From NCBI RefSeq assembly GCF_001509795.1, contig NZ_LLZN01000037.1, forward strand, positions 74,063 through 138,062: a stretch of 64,000 nucleotides of DNA, read 5' to 3'. Below are positions 26,701-35,294 of this stretch, one piece after another (positions within the stretch are counted from its first letter, which is position 1; each line of letters begins with the position of its first letter). The notes beneath the pieces are model-generated. The model was not told the DNA's origin, did no database searches, and saw nothing but the letters and a program-made list of their open reading frames with translations. This DNA is from Streptomyces sp. NRRL WC-3605. Lineage in GTDB: Bacteria > Actinomycetota > Actinomycetes > Streptomycetales > Streptomycetaceae. The position numbers and the translations under genes are program-made.

Positions 26701-26736
26701 GATGTCACCGGTCTCGTCGACGAGACCGGTGACATC
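26701..26736. terminator. 36-bp perfect palindrome after the secreted-protein gene
   Basis: Arms GATGTCACCGGTCTCGTC and GACGAGACCGGTGACATC meet with no spacer. It lies between a plus-strand gene and converging minus-strand broken genes. Probably a bidirectional terminator; there is no T tract. Confidence 0.7.
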
Positions 26737-26766
26737 GTCCCTATGACGCCCGGCATCGGCCCACCA

Positions 26767-27245
26767 TTTGGGGCTACGGTCCGGCGGAGGGCGGGAAGGC
26801 GAACGGCGGGGTGCGGTCGGTGAGCAGGCGCACCACGAACTTGCCGGTGCCACAGTCGGGGCGAGGAGCACGACGGGGCGCGGGTCATCGGCGGTGGCCG
26901 TCGCGCCGAATCCGAGCCAGTGCTCGGCCAGCACCCACCCACGCAGCTCCAGCAGCCCGCCCTCCCCGCCGATAGGGAGCCCACCCTCCCCGCCCACCGG
27001 CGGACCGTCGGGCCCCCTGCCGCCCTCGCCCTGACGACCCAGGCACGTACCGGCAGACCCGCCCCGTCGACCACGTGCGCAGCGACGCGCTCCAGCTCGG
27101 TCAGATCCTCCGCGTCACTGGGCACACAGACATGCCCTGCCCCATGAATGGGCAGCGGGCAGTGCAATTCGGGCGCGCGCCAGGCGTCGTGCAGACGGGC
27201 GCGCAGAGCTGAGGCGTCCACGTGGCCAAGTGAACAGCAAGGCAC
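26767..27245 (-). pseudogene. Frame-disrupted hypothetical gene
   Basis: Minus-strand coding sequence spread over three frames. From the right: ALRARLHDAWRAPELHCPLP, then LTELERVAAHVVDGAGLPVR. A second frame carries LLELRGWVLAEHWLGFGATA and PRPVVLLAP, and a third DCGTGKFVVRLLTDRTPPFA. The pieces read as one protein of about 160 residues with two frameshifts. Unknown family. It is either a true pseudogene or the product of sequence errors. Confidence 0.6.
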
Positions 27246-27260
27246 TGACTTGGAGCCTTT

Positions 27261-27651
27261 TCAACCTGCTCGCGAATGGCGCGACCGTTTATGCGTTCGG
27301 CAGGTCGCGGCAACGGTGACCTGGGCGGTCCAGGACCCGGGTTCCCGGGGCGGATCCCAGGTCACGTCGACGCGTACTTCGTGGCAGTCGTGTGCAAGTT
27401 CCACCACCATGGCCGCCGCGGCGGCCGTGCCTCGGCTGGGCCGGCGTTGACCGGAACGTCGGCAAGGCGCCCGCAGAGCATCCGTCCTTCGACGGCGAGC
27501 ACACTGTGGCGCCGGCCTTCGGGCGTCGCCAGCAGGATGATGCCCTTCGGCATGCCAAAGGCAGGTCGCCTCTTCGTCTCCTCGGCGCCTGCGCACCGCG
27601 CCGACGCAGGACACCCAGCTCCGACAGCTCATCCCGAACCGGCATTAGCAC
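27261..27651 (-). pseudogene. Frame-disrupted hypothetical gene
   Basis: Begins MLMPVRDELSELGVLRRRG at GTG 27651. It continues in a second frame as FGMPKGIILLATPEGRRHSV then LAVEGRMLCGRLADVPV, and ends in a third frame as AMVVELAHDCHEVRVDVTWD. Two frameshifts within 390 bp. It ends 15 bp before the next broken minus-strand gene, so the two were probably one operon. Family not recognised. Confidence 0.6.
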
Positions 27652-27913
27652 GCCGTCGGCTGGGGGGCGTCACCCCGACGCCCTGCAGCCGCACTGCCGC
27701 CGCGAAATCTCCCTCCGCGGAAGCCGCTGTCGGCGATTCGGCCAATCGCCCCCTGCGCAGCCCTGTTGTGGGGCCCGGGTCCGTGCATCTTCCATGTGCC
27801 CGCACCCGCTGCGTTTCGGGAAATCCGAAGCGACTCAAATACACCAGTTCGATATCTCGGTGTGGTCGTTGAGCCTCACGACGACGCCGGACGACTGTCT
27901 AGGGGGACCCGCC

Positions 27914-29803
27914 TTGACCTCAGCCGCGATGAACGAACAGCGGAAGACCGTACCTCCGCCGCCCCCGCCAGCGGAGATCACGTACAGCGGGCAGTACTCC
28001 GTCAATCCGCTCGCCGAGGTCTCCTTCCGGCGGATGTGTGCCCAGATCCCGGCCGTCCTGGGCCGGATCGCGCGGCTGTCGTGGCGAACCGACCGGCAGG
28101 CTGTGCAGCTCTTGCTCGGCTGCCAGGTGGTCACAGGTGTCTCTGCCGCCGTTCTGCTGGCCGCCACGGCCCACGCCATGGCACCGATCCTCGGGGACGG
28201 CACCGCACGCGAGCGGCTACACGGCGCCCTGCCGGCGCTGCTCGTGGTGGCGCTCACCGCCGCGTTGGCACGCGCGGCGGTGGCGGTCGCCGCGTACGCC
28301 GAGCGGCGGATCACTCCGCGGCTGACCACGGAGACGGACACCGCGCTGGTCGAGGCGGTGTGCCGAGTAGAGGCCTCGGCCTACGCGGAGGACGGCTTCT
28401 CGGATCGGCATGAGGCGGCCGAGATGGGGGTGATCCGCACGCATGTCATGGTCACCGACGCGCAGCGGTTCCTGTCCGCGCTGATCCGCATGGTCACCGC
28501 CAGCGGCGTCCTGTCGGTGCTGAACCCGTGGATGTTGCCACCGCTCCTGCTCGCGGTGCTGCCCGCCGGCGTCGGCGCGGTGCTCACCGCCCGGGTCGAC
28601 TACGAGATCCACTACGCGAACATCGCCGACCGCAACGTGCGCGGCATGATGCGCTGGTGGGCGACCGAGTCGAAGTACGGCGACGAGGTCCGCGCCAACT
28701 CGATGACCGACTACCTCATCTTCTGGTACCGGGCTCTGTCCGACCGGTGCGACCGGCGCACCCTGGCCGCCGCGCCGCGGACCCTGCGGATCGCCTTGCT
28801 CTCCGCCCTGGTCGGCGGTGTCTTCCTCGTCGCGACCTGGGGGGCGTTGGCGTGGCTGGCGGTCTCCGGCCGGGTCGAGCTCGCGGTCGCGGCGACGGCG
28901 GTCATCGCCGTGCAGACCACGCTCGCCGCGCTGTCCCAGGTGGTCATCAACGGCGCCGCGGTCTTCCACACCAGCCTGTTTCTCAGTGACATGCAGGCCT
29001 TCCTCGAAGATGCCGCAGCCCGCGCCCCCGAGCGCGGCCCCCACTCGCATGCCACACCGACCGAGGAGATCCGGCTCCATGAGGTCGTATACCAGTACCC
29101 CGGCAAGGACAAGCCCGCCGTGAACGGTGTCTCGCTCGCGCTGCGGCGTGGCCAGATCCTCGCGATCGTCGGTGCAAACGGGTCAGGGAAGTCCACGCTC
29201 ACCCGGCTGCTGACCGGGATCTACCTGCCCGACAAGGGAACGGTCACGTGGAACGGCACCGACTTGGCCGAGATTGACCCCGCCACGGTGTGGGCGAGCA
29301 CCGGCCTGGTGCCGCAGATCTTCGCCCAGTGGCCGCTGCGGGTCCGCGAGAACGTCACCCTCGGCCAGCCCCGCACCCACGACGACACCCTTGTATGGGA
29401 GGCCGTCGACGCGGTAGGCCTGCGCGAGGCCGTCGAGGACCTCCCCGCCGGTCTCGACACCCTCCTGGCTCGCGACGTCTTCGGCGGCTCGGAACTCTCC
29501 GGCGGGCAGTGGCAGCGCATCGCCTGTTCAAGGGCCTTGTACAGGCGCCCGGGACTGCTGATCCTCGACGAGCCCACCTCCCAGATGGACCCCCGCGGCG
29601 AGCACCAGATCTTCGAGCAGATCAAGGCCATCGCTGCGGACCGCATCACGATCGTGGTCACGCACCGCCTGGAGAACACCAAGATCGCCGACCACATCAT
29701 CGTGATGGAGGACGGCCGAATCACCGAACAGGGCAGGTACGACGACCTCATCCACGCCGGCGGCACCTTCGCCGAACTGCTGGAACTCTCCCAGGACCGC
29801 TGA
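27914..29803 (+). CDS. ABC transporter, fused permease-ATPase
   Basis: 629 residues. Start TTG 27914 is chosen because AGGGGGA (27901-27907) is correctly placed; ATG 27929 is the alternative. Residues 1-340 form an exporter-type membrane domain with about six helices (VVTGVSAAVLLAATAHAM, ALLVVALTAALARAAVAVAA, LLSALVGGVFLVATWGALAW and others). The ATPase domain has Walker A GANGSGKST (420-428), signature LSGGQ (528-532) and Walker B LLILDEP (548-554), then a THRLENTKIADHIIVMEDG H-loop. Exporters of this half-size type dimerise. It lies 78 bp before the triple-NUDIX gene and may share its transcript. Cargo unknown. Confidence 0.9.
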   Translation: MTSAAMNEQRKTVPPPPPPAEITYSGQYSVNPLAEVSFRRMCAQIPAVLGRIARLSWRTDRQAVQLLLGCQVVTGVSAAVLLAATAHAMAPILGDGTARERLHGALPALLVVALTAALARAAVAVAAYAERRITPRLTTETDTALVEAVCRVEASAYAEDGFSDRHEAAEMGVIRTHVMVTDAQRFLSALIRMVTASGVLSVLNPWMLPPLLLAVLPAGVGAVLTARVDYEIHYANIADRNVRGMMRWWATESKYGDEVRANSMTDYLIFWYRALSDRCDRRTLAAAPRTLRIALLSALVGGVFLVATWGALAWLAVSGRVELAVAATAVIAVQTTLAALSQVVINGAAVFHTSLFLSDMQAFLEDAAARAPERGPHSHATPTEEIRLHEVVYQYPGKDKPAVNGVSLALRRGQILAIVGANGSGKSTLTRLLTGIYLPDKGTVTWNGTDLAEIDPATVWASTGLVPQIFAQWPLRVRENVTLGQPRTHDDTLVWEAVDAVGLREAVEDLPAGLDTLLARDVFGGSELSGGQWQRIACSRALYRRPGLLILDEPTSQMDPRGEHQIFEQIKAIAADRITIVVTHRLENTKIADHIIVMEDGRITEQGRYDDLIHAGGTFAELLELSQDR

Positions 29804-29881
29804 CAGTCGAGCCGTCCATGTCCGTGCCCGGCCCGAGCCGGCTCCGCGTGACCCACCCGTCCCCTCAGCGCCGAGGTTCTG

Positions 29882-31357
29882 ATGTCGCCCTCCCTTTCTC
29901 ACATCCTTACCGTGGTCACCTCCTACCTTGACCGGAATCCCGGCGAACGAGACGCCCTGGCCGGCCTGCTGGCGGCTCTGGACGCCAGCGCCGAGCCGAC
30001 CAACCGCGCCACCCTTCCTGCCCACATCACGTGCAGCGCGGTGGTGATCGACCGGCACCGGCGGGTCCTGCACATCCGTCACGAGGCGAGCGGAGGACTG
30101 CTGCTCGCCCCCGGCGGGCACGTCAAGGCGGACGACGACACTCTCCTGGCCGCAGCCGTGCGCGAGGTCAAGGAGGAGGCCGGAATCCCAGCCTCGGCCC
30201 TCGTCCTGACGCCCGAGCTCCGGGACGAGCCGATCGACATCGACGTCCACGCCAAAGACCCCAACCCGGCACGAGGTGAAGCGGCTCACCGGCACTACGA
30301 CGTGCGCTTCGTCTTCTACCTCGCAGACGGCGCACCCGAGTTCGCGCCGCAAGCCGAGGAGGTCACGGGACGGGCTTGGCTGCCGTTCGACGAAGTGTCC
30401 TCCCCGACGCTGCGCGAGAAACTTGGCGACGCAGCTCTGGACGGGGTGATCGTTGCGGTGAACGCTTCCGCGATCATCCACGACGGCAACGGCCGGTACT
30501 TGCTGCACCTACGGGACGCCAACAAGCCGTGGATCTGGGAGCCCGGGTGCTGGTCGCTGCTCGGCGGCGGCCGGGAGCCGCAGGACCGTACCCTGCTGGA
30601 CACGGTTCGTCGGGAGCTGCGCGAGGAGGCCGGCCTGACGGTCGCGGACCTGGAGCCGTACGCGGTTGAGCAGGTCACCGGCACCCACGGAACAAGGGTG
30701 CCGATCCAGCTGTTCACCGGCCTCTGGAACGGCGACCCGGCCCGTCTGCCGCTCACCGAGGGTGTGATGCTCGCCTGGGTGCGGCCCGAGAAGTTCCCGC
30801 ACATGACGATGCTGCCCTCGACCCGGGAACTGCTGGAGCGGCACCTCGTCGATCATCCACTGCCCGCCGACGGTCCGACGGCGCCCGCAGGGACCGCGCG
30901 GGCGGAGGCGCCGTCCGGAACCGTGCTGAACGTGGTCGGTGTCCACCTCTACCTTGAGCGGGACGGCCAGGTCCTGCTGGGCCTGCGGCATCCCGACTCG
31001 GCGTACGCGGGCGGGTCCTGGCACGTGCTGGCGGGCCACTGCGAGGCGGAGGCCGCGAGTGCCTGCCTCGTGCGGGAGGCAGACGAAGAGGCAGGACTGG
31101 TCATCGACCTGGCCGACGTCGAGCTCGTCCACACCGTGCACATGCGAGAACAGCCCACGGAACCGCCCCGCGTCCAGCTCTTCTTCCGCGCCCGCCGCTG
31201 GGAGGGTGAGCCGAAGCTGCGGGAGCCCGACAAGTGCGTGTCCTGGCGGTGGTGGAGCGTCAAGGACCTCCCCGAGCCGATCGTCCCCTACACGCGAACG
31301 GCCATCGAGGGCATCCGGGCCAGCCGGACCTACACGGAGCTGGGGTGGGGGCGGTGA
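29882..31357 (+). CDS. Protein with three tandem NUDIX domains
   Basis: 491 residues containing three NUDIX hydrolase domains. Domain 1 (about 45-170) has box APGGHVKADDDTLLAAAVRE then VKEEAGI. Domain 2 (about 185-325) has LLGGGREPQDRTLLDTVRRE then LREEAGL. Domain 3 (about 345-485) has LAGHCEAEAASACLVREADE then EAGL. All three keep the metal-binding REx2EE core. NUDIX enzymes hydrolyse nucleoside-diphosphate-linked compounds; three in one chain is unusual. Downstream lie methyltransferase and PIG-L sequences that are overlapping or close, a neighbourhood common in Streptomyces for nucleotide- or sugar-type small-molecule processing. Confidence 0.9.
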   Translation: MSPSLSHILTVVTSYLDRNPGERDALAGLLAALDASAEPTNRATLPAHITCSAVVIDRHRRVLHIRHEASGGLLLAPGGHVKADDDTLLAAAVREVKEEAGIPASALVLTPELRDEPIDIDVHAKDPNPARGEAAHRHYDVRFVFYLADGAPEFAPQAEEVTGRAWLPFDEVSSPTLREKLGDAALDGVIVAVNASAIIHDGNGRYLLHLRDANKPWIWEPGCWSLLGGGREPQDRTLLDTVRRELREEAGLTVADLEPYAVEQVTGTHGTRVPIQLFTGLWNGDPARLPLTEGVMLAWVRPEKFPHMTMLPSTRELLERHLVDHPLPADGPTAPAGTARAEAPSGTVLNVVGVHLYLERDGQVLLGLRHPDSAYAGGSWHVLAGHCEAEAASACLVREADEEAGLVIDLADVELVHTVHMREQPTEPPRVQLFFRARRWEGEPKLREPDKCVSWRWWSVKDLPEPIVPYTRTAIEGIRASRTYTELGWGR

Positions 31358-31698
31358 CCACGTTCGACTCGGTGGGCGCCGCGTACGCCGCCCACTCCGA
31401 CAGCGCGCGAGGCAGCCTGCGGCACGACCTGGTGGAACGCCGACTTCTTGCCGAACTCCCGGCCGCACCCCGTCTGGTGGCCGCCGATGCGGAGCTGCGG
31501 GCCGCCGTGATCAGCGCGGTGGGAGGCCGGTCCCTGGACGGCGCCGCGTACCCGCCCGAGAAGCAGCGCCGGAGCTACGGCATCCCCAAGCCTGGCGGAC
31601 GGCACCGGGCGATGCCGGATGTCGAGGTCACCGCTCAGGTGTTGATCCGCCTCCTGGATGACGGGTGCGCGACCGGCCGGTGCGAGCACGCTGCTTGA
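31354..31698 (+). pseudogene. Methyltransferase N-terminus fused to exonuclease C-terminus
   Basis: 114 codons from GTG 31354, overlapping the NUDIX stop (GTGA). Residues 1-40 (TFDSVGAAYAAHSDSARGSL, RHDLVERRLLAELPAAP) are the start of a SAM-dependent methyltransferase, but the glycine-rich SAM site that should follow is gone. The rest (GRHRAMPDVEVTAQVLIRLL) matches the C-terminal end of DnaQ-type 3'-5' exonucleases. A deletion has joined two unrelated genes in frame. Probably non-functional. Confidence 0.65.
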
Positions 31699-31848
31699 GC
31701 TGGACATGGCCGCCGGATTGCAGCCCACCCAGCCGCCCCCGACTCCGGACGCGGAACAGGGGCCCTGTTCTGACCGGCGGCCCGCCGTAAGGAGACATCG
31801 CGCGGCCGACACCATCCCGGAATCACACCCCTAAGGAGACTTTTCACT

Positions 31849-32646
31849 GTGAGCGTCCCGCGCCTGCCGTCGCTGCTGGGAGTGTTCGCGCACCCGGACG
31901 ACGAGAGCCTCCTAGCTGGCGGCGTGCTCGCTCAGCATCATGCCGCCGGCGCTCGTACCGCCGTCGTCACCGCGACCTGGGGGCCGGACAGCCGCCGCAC
32001 TCCCGAACTCACAGACGCCCTCCATGCCTTGGGCGCTGGCACCGCACGCCCGCTCGGCTACAACGACGCCCGCAACCCCGAGGCGGCCCCCGGCCAGCCC
32101 CGACTCGTGGACGCTCCCCTCGACGAAGCAGTCGGCCGCCTCGTCGCTCATATCCGGGCCTTCCGGCCCGACGTCGTCGTCGGGCACGACGCGGTCGGCC
32201 AGCTGACCGGCCATCCCGACCACGTACGCACGCACCAGATCACTCTGCTCGCTGTCGAAGCGGCCGGCCTCGCCCACCTGTATCCCGAAGCGGGCCCGCC
32301 CTGGCAGCCGAGCGCCCTGTACGCGGCTACGCACCCCGAGTCCGGCGTGGGCCTGCTCGGCCCGCTGTTGGAAGGGGTGGGCAAGTCCATCCTCGCGGTA
32401 CCGGACTCGTACGTGACCACCAGCGTCGACGTCACACCGTGGGCCGACATGAAGTGGGCTGCGATCCTCGCGCACCGCGGCGAAGTCGGACGCGAGCGGT
32501 CCCTGCCCGGCATCCTCGCCCGCCTTCCCGAAGCCGACCGCAACAGGATCATCCAGACCGAGCACTTCACCCGCCTCACCCCCGGCCCCGCAAAGGGCGA
32601 CCCAGTCCAGCAAGGGCGTGTGTCGAAAATCGATCGTGGTCTGTGA
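31849..32646 (+). CDS. PIG-L family deacetylase, 3' end replaced by an IS element
   Basis: 265 residues from GTG 31849 (AAGGAG at 31833-31838). LmbE/PIG-L zinc motif GVFAHPDDESLLAGG at residue 11 on, and the distal GHDAVGQLTGHPDHVRTHQ. The core ends near FTRLTPGPAKGDP. The final residues QQGRVSKIDRGL are encoded by sequence belonging to the adjacent IS5-type element. The family N-deacetylates GlcNAc-type sugars or mycothiol-like conjugates. All catalytic residues are retained, so the enzyme may still work with the altered tail. Confidence 0.88.
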   Translation: MSVPRLPSLLGVFAHPDDESLLAGGVLAQHHAAGARTAVVTATWGPDSRRTPELTDALHALGAGTARPLGYNDARNPEAAPGQPRLVDAPLDEAVGRLVAHIRAFRPDVVVGHDAVGQLTGHPDHVRTHQITLLAVEAAGLAHLYPEAGPPWQPSALYAATHPESGVGLLGPLLEGVGKSILAVPDSYVTTSVDVTPWADMKWAAILAHRGEVGRERSLPGILARLPEADRNRIIQTEHFTRLTPGPAKGDPVQQGRVSKIDRGL

Positions 32647-32659
32647 ATGATCACGGTTC

Positions 32660-33540
32660 ATGGGTCGGGGAGATCTCACGGACGAGCAGTGGGCAGTGCT
32701 GGATCCGTTGTTGCCGAAGGGTGCCAGGTTGGGGAGGCCGCCCTTCCGGCCTCTGCGGCGGCTGATCGACGGCATACGATTCCGGGTCCGGACCGGTGTT
32801 TCGTGGCGGGACGTCCCCGTCGATTACGGGCCATGGGGCCGAATCTACGACCTGTTCCGCCGGTGGCAGCGGAACGGGACCTGGCACCGGCTCCTCACCC
32901 GTCTCCAGACCCGGGCCGACGTGAAAGGCGCAATAGTCCGGGACCTGAGCGTCGACTCCACGGTCTGCCGTGCCCAACAGCATGTGGCCGGAGCCCGCAA
33001 GCAGGGCGACCTGCAGAAGGAACCACCGAGCGGTGTGTTCACCGAGCCCGGAGATCACGGGCTGGGATGCTCGCGCGGCGGGTTCACCACCAAGCTCCAC
33101 CTGGCCATCGAGCAGGGTCAGAAACCCATTCGATCGTGGTGACGGCAGGACAACGCGGGGACTCACCGCAGTTCGAGCCCCGCGCGCCCCGAGTGGGGCC
33201 GGGTCGGCCGCGCGTCCACCCTGATCGGGTGCGGGCCGACAGGGCGTACGCCTCACGCAGGAACCGGACCTACCTGCGCAGACGTGGGATCCGCTGCACC
33301 ATCCCGGACAAGGCCGACCACGTCCGCCACCGTAGCGCGGCTCCCTCGGTGGCCGTCCGCCGAAGTTCGACCGGGAGGACTACGCGGCCAGGCACGCGGT
33401 CGAAGTGCGGCATCAACCGCCTCAAAAGACAGCGGGCCGTCTCCACCAAGTACGACAAGCTCGCAGTCCGCTACGCTCAACTTCTGCTGTTCGCCGTTCA
33501 TCTGGAACAGCTGCGTCACCGGATCGCCCCGCGCCACCCT
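32660..33540 (+). mobile_element. Decayed IS5-family insertion sequence
   Basis: Transposase starts MGRGDLTDEQWAVLDPLLPK at 32660 and runs intact to residue 160 (SRGGFTTKLHLAIEQGQKPI). It then shifts frame: IVVTAGQRGD and DRVRADRAYASRRNRTYLRR follow in another frame, and a further extra base lies at 33395-33400 before CGINRLKRQRAVSTKYDKLA. Catalytic Asp and Glu regions are present but not in one frame. IS427-group elements can use one programmed shift; more than one shift here argues for decay. Terminal repeats could not be fixed. It has overwritten the PIG-L 3' end on the left. Confidence 0.8.
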
Positions 33541-33620
33541 CAGGCCCTGTGGGGGGCAGAGTCAAGCCAACCTCACCGAGGTTCTCGGCCTGCGTACCAA
33601 CGCCGAGATCTCCCGGCCGC

Positions 33621-33734
33621 CAGCGCATCGCCGACGACCCCCGCCGGCGCTTCGCACTTTCTGACGTCGCCGCCGTCCACGCCACCGCGGAGAGCGGGAC
33701 CGCAGTGGGGAAGGTCGTGATCGACGTCAGCTGA
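33621..33734 (+). pseudogene. 3' fragment of a quinone oxidoreductase-type MDR gene
   Basis: The last 37 codons read QRIADDPRRRFALSDVAAVH, then ATAESGTAVGKVVIDVS and a stop. This is the standard C-terminus of zinc-independent NADPH:quinone reductase-like proteins. Everything upstream is missing, removed near the IS element. Confidence 0.7.
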
Positions 33735-33852
33735 CCGCGCGAGTCCGACGGGCGGTATCCGCGGCCCGGTCGGCCCCGAGCGGTGTCAGGAGGGGAGATC
33801 TTGAGTACGGTCGGTGTGTTGGAACTCCGCATCGGACAGCCGAGGGGGAACG

Positions 33853-35070
33853 GTGGCGCCGCGCATCGGTCTGTACTTCCCGTACGTCCACATCCGGGAC
33901 GCCGCGTGGGTGAAGGCCACCGCGCTGTACTGGCCGGCGCTGGCCCGCGTCGCCGGGGCGGACTACCCGGTCCACGACTCCGACACCGTCCGCGCCCTCG
34001 CCGACGGGCTCGACTTCATCCGGCAAGTGTCTCCGGGCCCGGCGGCGGAAGCGATCGCCCCGCACTTCATCAGTGTCATCCGCGAGCATCACGCGGAACT
34101 GCATCGCTACTTCGGCGTGTCCCCTGACGACATCGACGAGAGCGACCCCAGCGATCCGCAGTGGCGGCCCGTAAACCGCTACGGGCGCCCCGGGGAGGTC
34201 TGGCGGCCGCGTGACGAGCGTACGTCCCTGGTCGAAGTGCACTGGGAAGAGTTCGCTCCCACCCTGCGCCAAGCACTCCTCGACTCCGAACTGGGCCTCA
34301 ATACCCGCCGCCCGACCCTCCTGTCAGGCGACGAGGAGTACGACTGGATGTCCGTGGACCCGAAGTTCGCCTGGGTCTACAAGATGGCGCTGACCGACGA
34401 ACTGTCCCGGCGCCACGGGCTGACACCGATCACCGACAACCCTGCCTCCCAACAGCAGGTGCACGACTGGGATCAGGCGCGGATCGCCGCGGAGCTCTTC
34501 GACCACCGCCCGCCCGGCCCGAGCCCGGTATCGGCGGTCGCCCTGCTGACCGCACAGCTCCCGCTACCCGAGGGCCTCGCGGACGTACGCGTCGACGACA
34601 TCGTCAAGCTGCGCACCGACTACGCAGCCGAGTTCGACCGTTTCGTCGACGCCCTCGACGCGGCCGCCGCCGAACTGACCGGCTCCCTGTCGGAGGAGCA
34701 GGACCCGCAGATCGTCGCTCTCCACGTGGCGCACATCCGCCGGACACGCTTTGAGCAGCCGCTTCAGGACCTCAAGGCCGCGATCAAGGGGCTCAAGCTC
34801 GGCACAGGACTCGGACTGGTGAATCTGCAGACCCAACTGCCCGCCCTGGGAGCTATCGGCGGCGCGGCAGCGCAGTGGCCCGCAGTCACCGCCACGTCGA
34901 TCGGCTTCGGCCTTGTCGGGCTCCACCATGTCACGGCCAAGGAACGCGACCGCATCCGGGCCGACTCGCCCGTCACCTACCTGCTGCAGGCCGAGAAGGT
35001 GGCCGACCCGGCCTCCTTCATCAACCGCTGGACGCTTGCGGGCATGCGGGGTCTCGGCATCAGTATCTAG
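33853..35070 (+). CDS. DUF6236-like protein
   Basis: 405 residues from GTG 33853, preceded by GAGGGGGA. The N-terminus VAPRIGLYFPYVHIRDAAWV then KATALYWPALARV fits a family of Streptomyces proteins that I associate with DUF6236. The middle is helical and acidic. Residues 315-365 contain a Gly/Ala-rich hydrophobic stretch (GLGLVNLQTQLPALGAIGGA, AAQWPAVTATSIGFGLVGL) that could be a membrane-embedded hairpin. No catalytic motif seen. Stands alone between IS debris and the pentapeptide gene. Confidence 0.6.
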   Translation: MAPRIGLYFPYVHIRDAAWVKATALYWPALARVAGADYPVHDSDTVRALADGLDFIRQVSPGPAAEAIAPHFISVIREHHAELHRYFGVSPDDIDESDPSDPQWRPVNRYGRPGEVWRPRDERTSLVEVHWEEFAPTLRQALLDSELGLNTRRPTLLSGDEEYDWMSVDPKFAWVYKMALTDELSRRHGLTPITDNPASQQQVHDWDQARIAAELFDHRPPGPSPVSAVALLTAQLPLPEGLADVRVDDIVKLRTDYAAEFDRFVDALDAAAAELTGSLSEEQDPQIVALHVAHIRRTRFEQPLQDLKAAIKGLKLGTGLGLVNLQTQLPALGAIGGAAAQWPAVTATSIGFGLVGLHHVTAKERDRIRADSPVTYLLQAEKVADPASFINRWTLAGMRGLGISI

Positions 35071-35294
35071 GTGTATTGATCACGAGCGTTGTTGACGCTC
35101 GCTGAGCTTGATCAGCGCGAAGACCTCCGGGAGCGTGTCCGCGCGGGCCACCGAGTTGCGCACGTCGCAGCTACGGGTCGAAGGCTTTCCGTGCAGTTCA
35201 AAGGCATGATCGGTGGTGCAGGCAAGTAAGGCACGTAGCCGGGAACGGTTCGGTCGAACCGTTCACAGGGATTCGCCGGCCCGGGGCAGAGCCG

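Noticed and set aside
31699..31848. Possible tRNA or small RNA between the chimera and PIG-L
   Set aside because: No cloverleaf or conserved T-loop sequence; only a ribosome-binding site for PIG-L.
32660..33540. Programmed frameshift in the IS5 transposase
   Set aside because: More than one frame change is needed to rebuild the protein and no slippery heptamer stands out near 33125-33145; decay is more likely.
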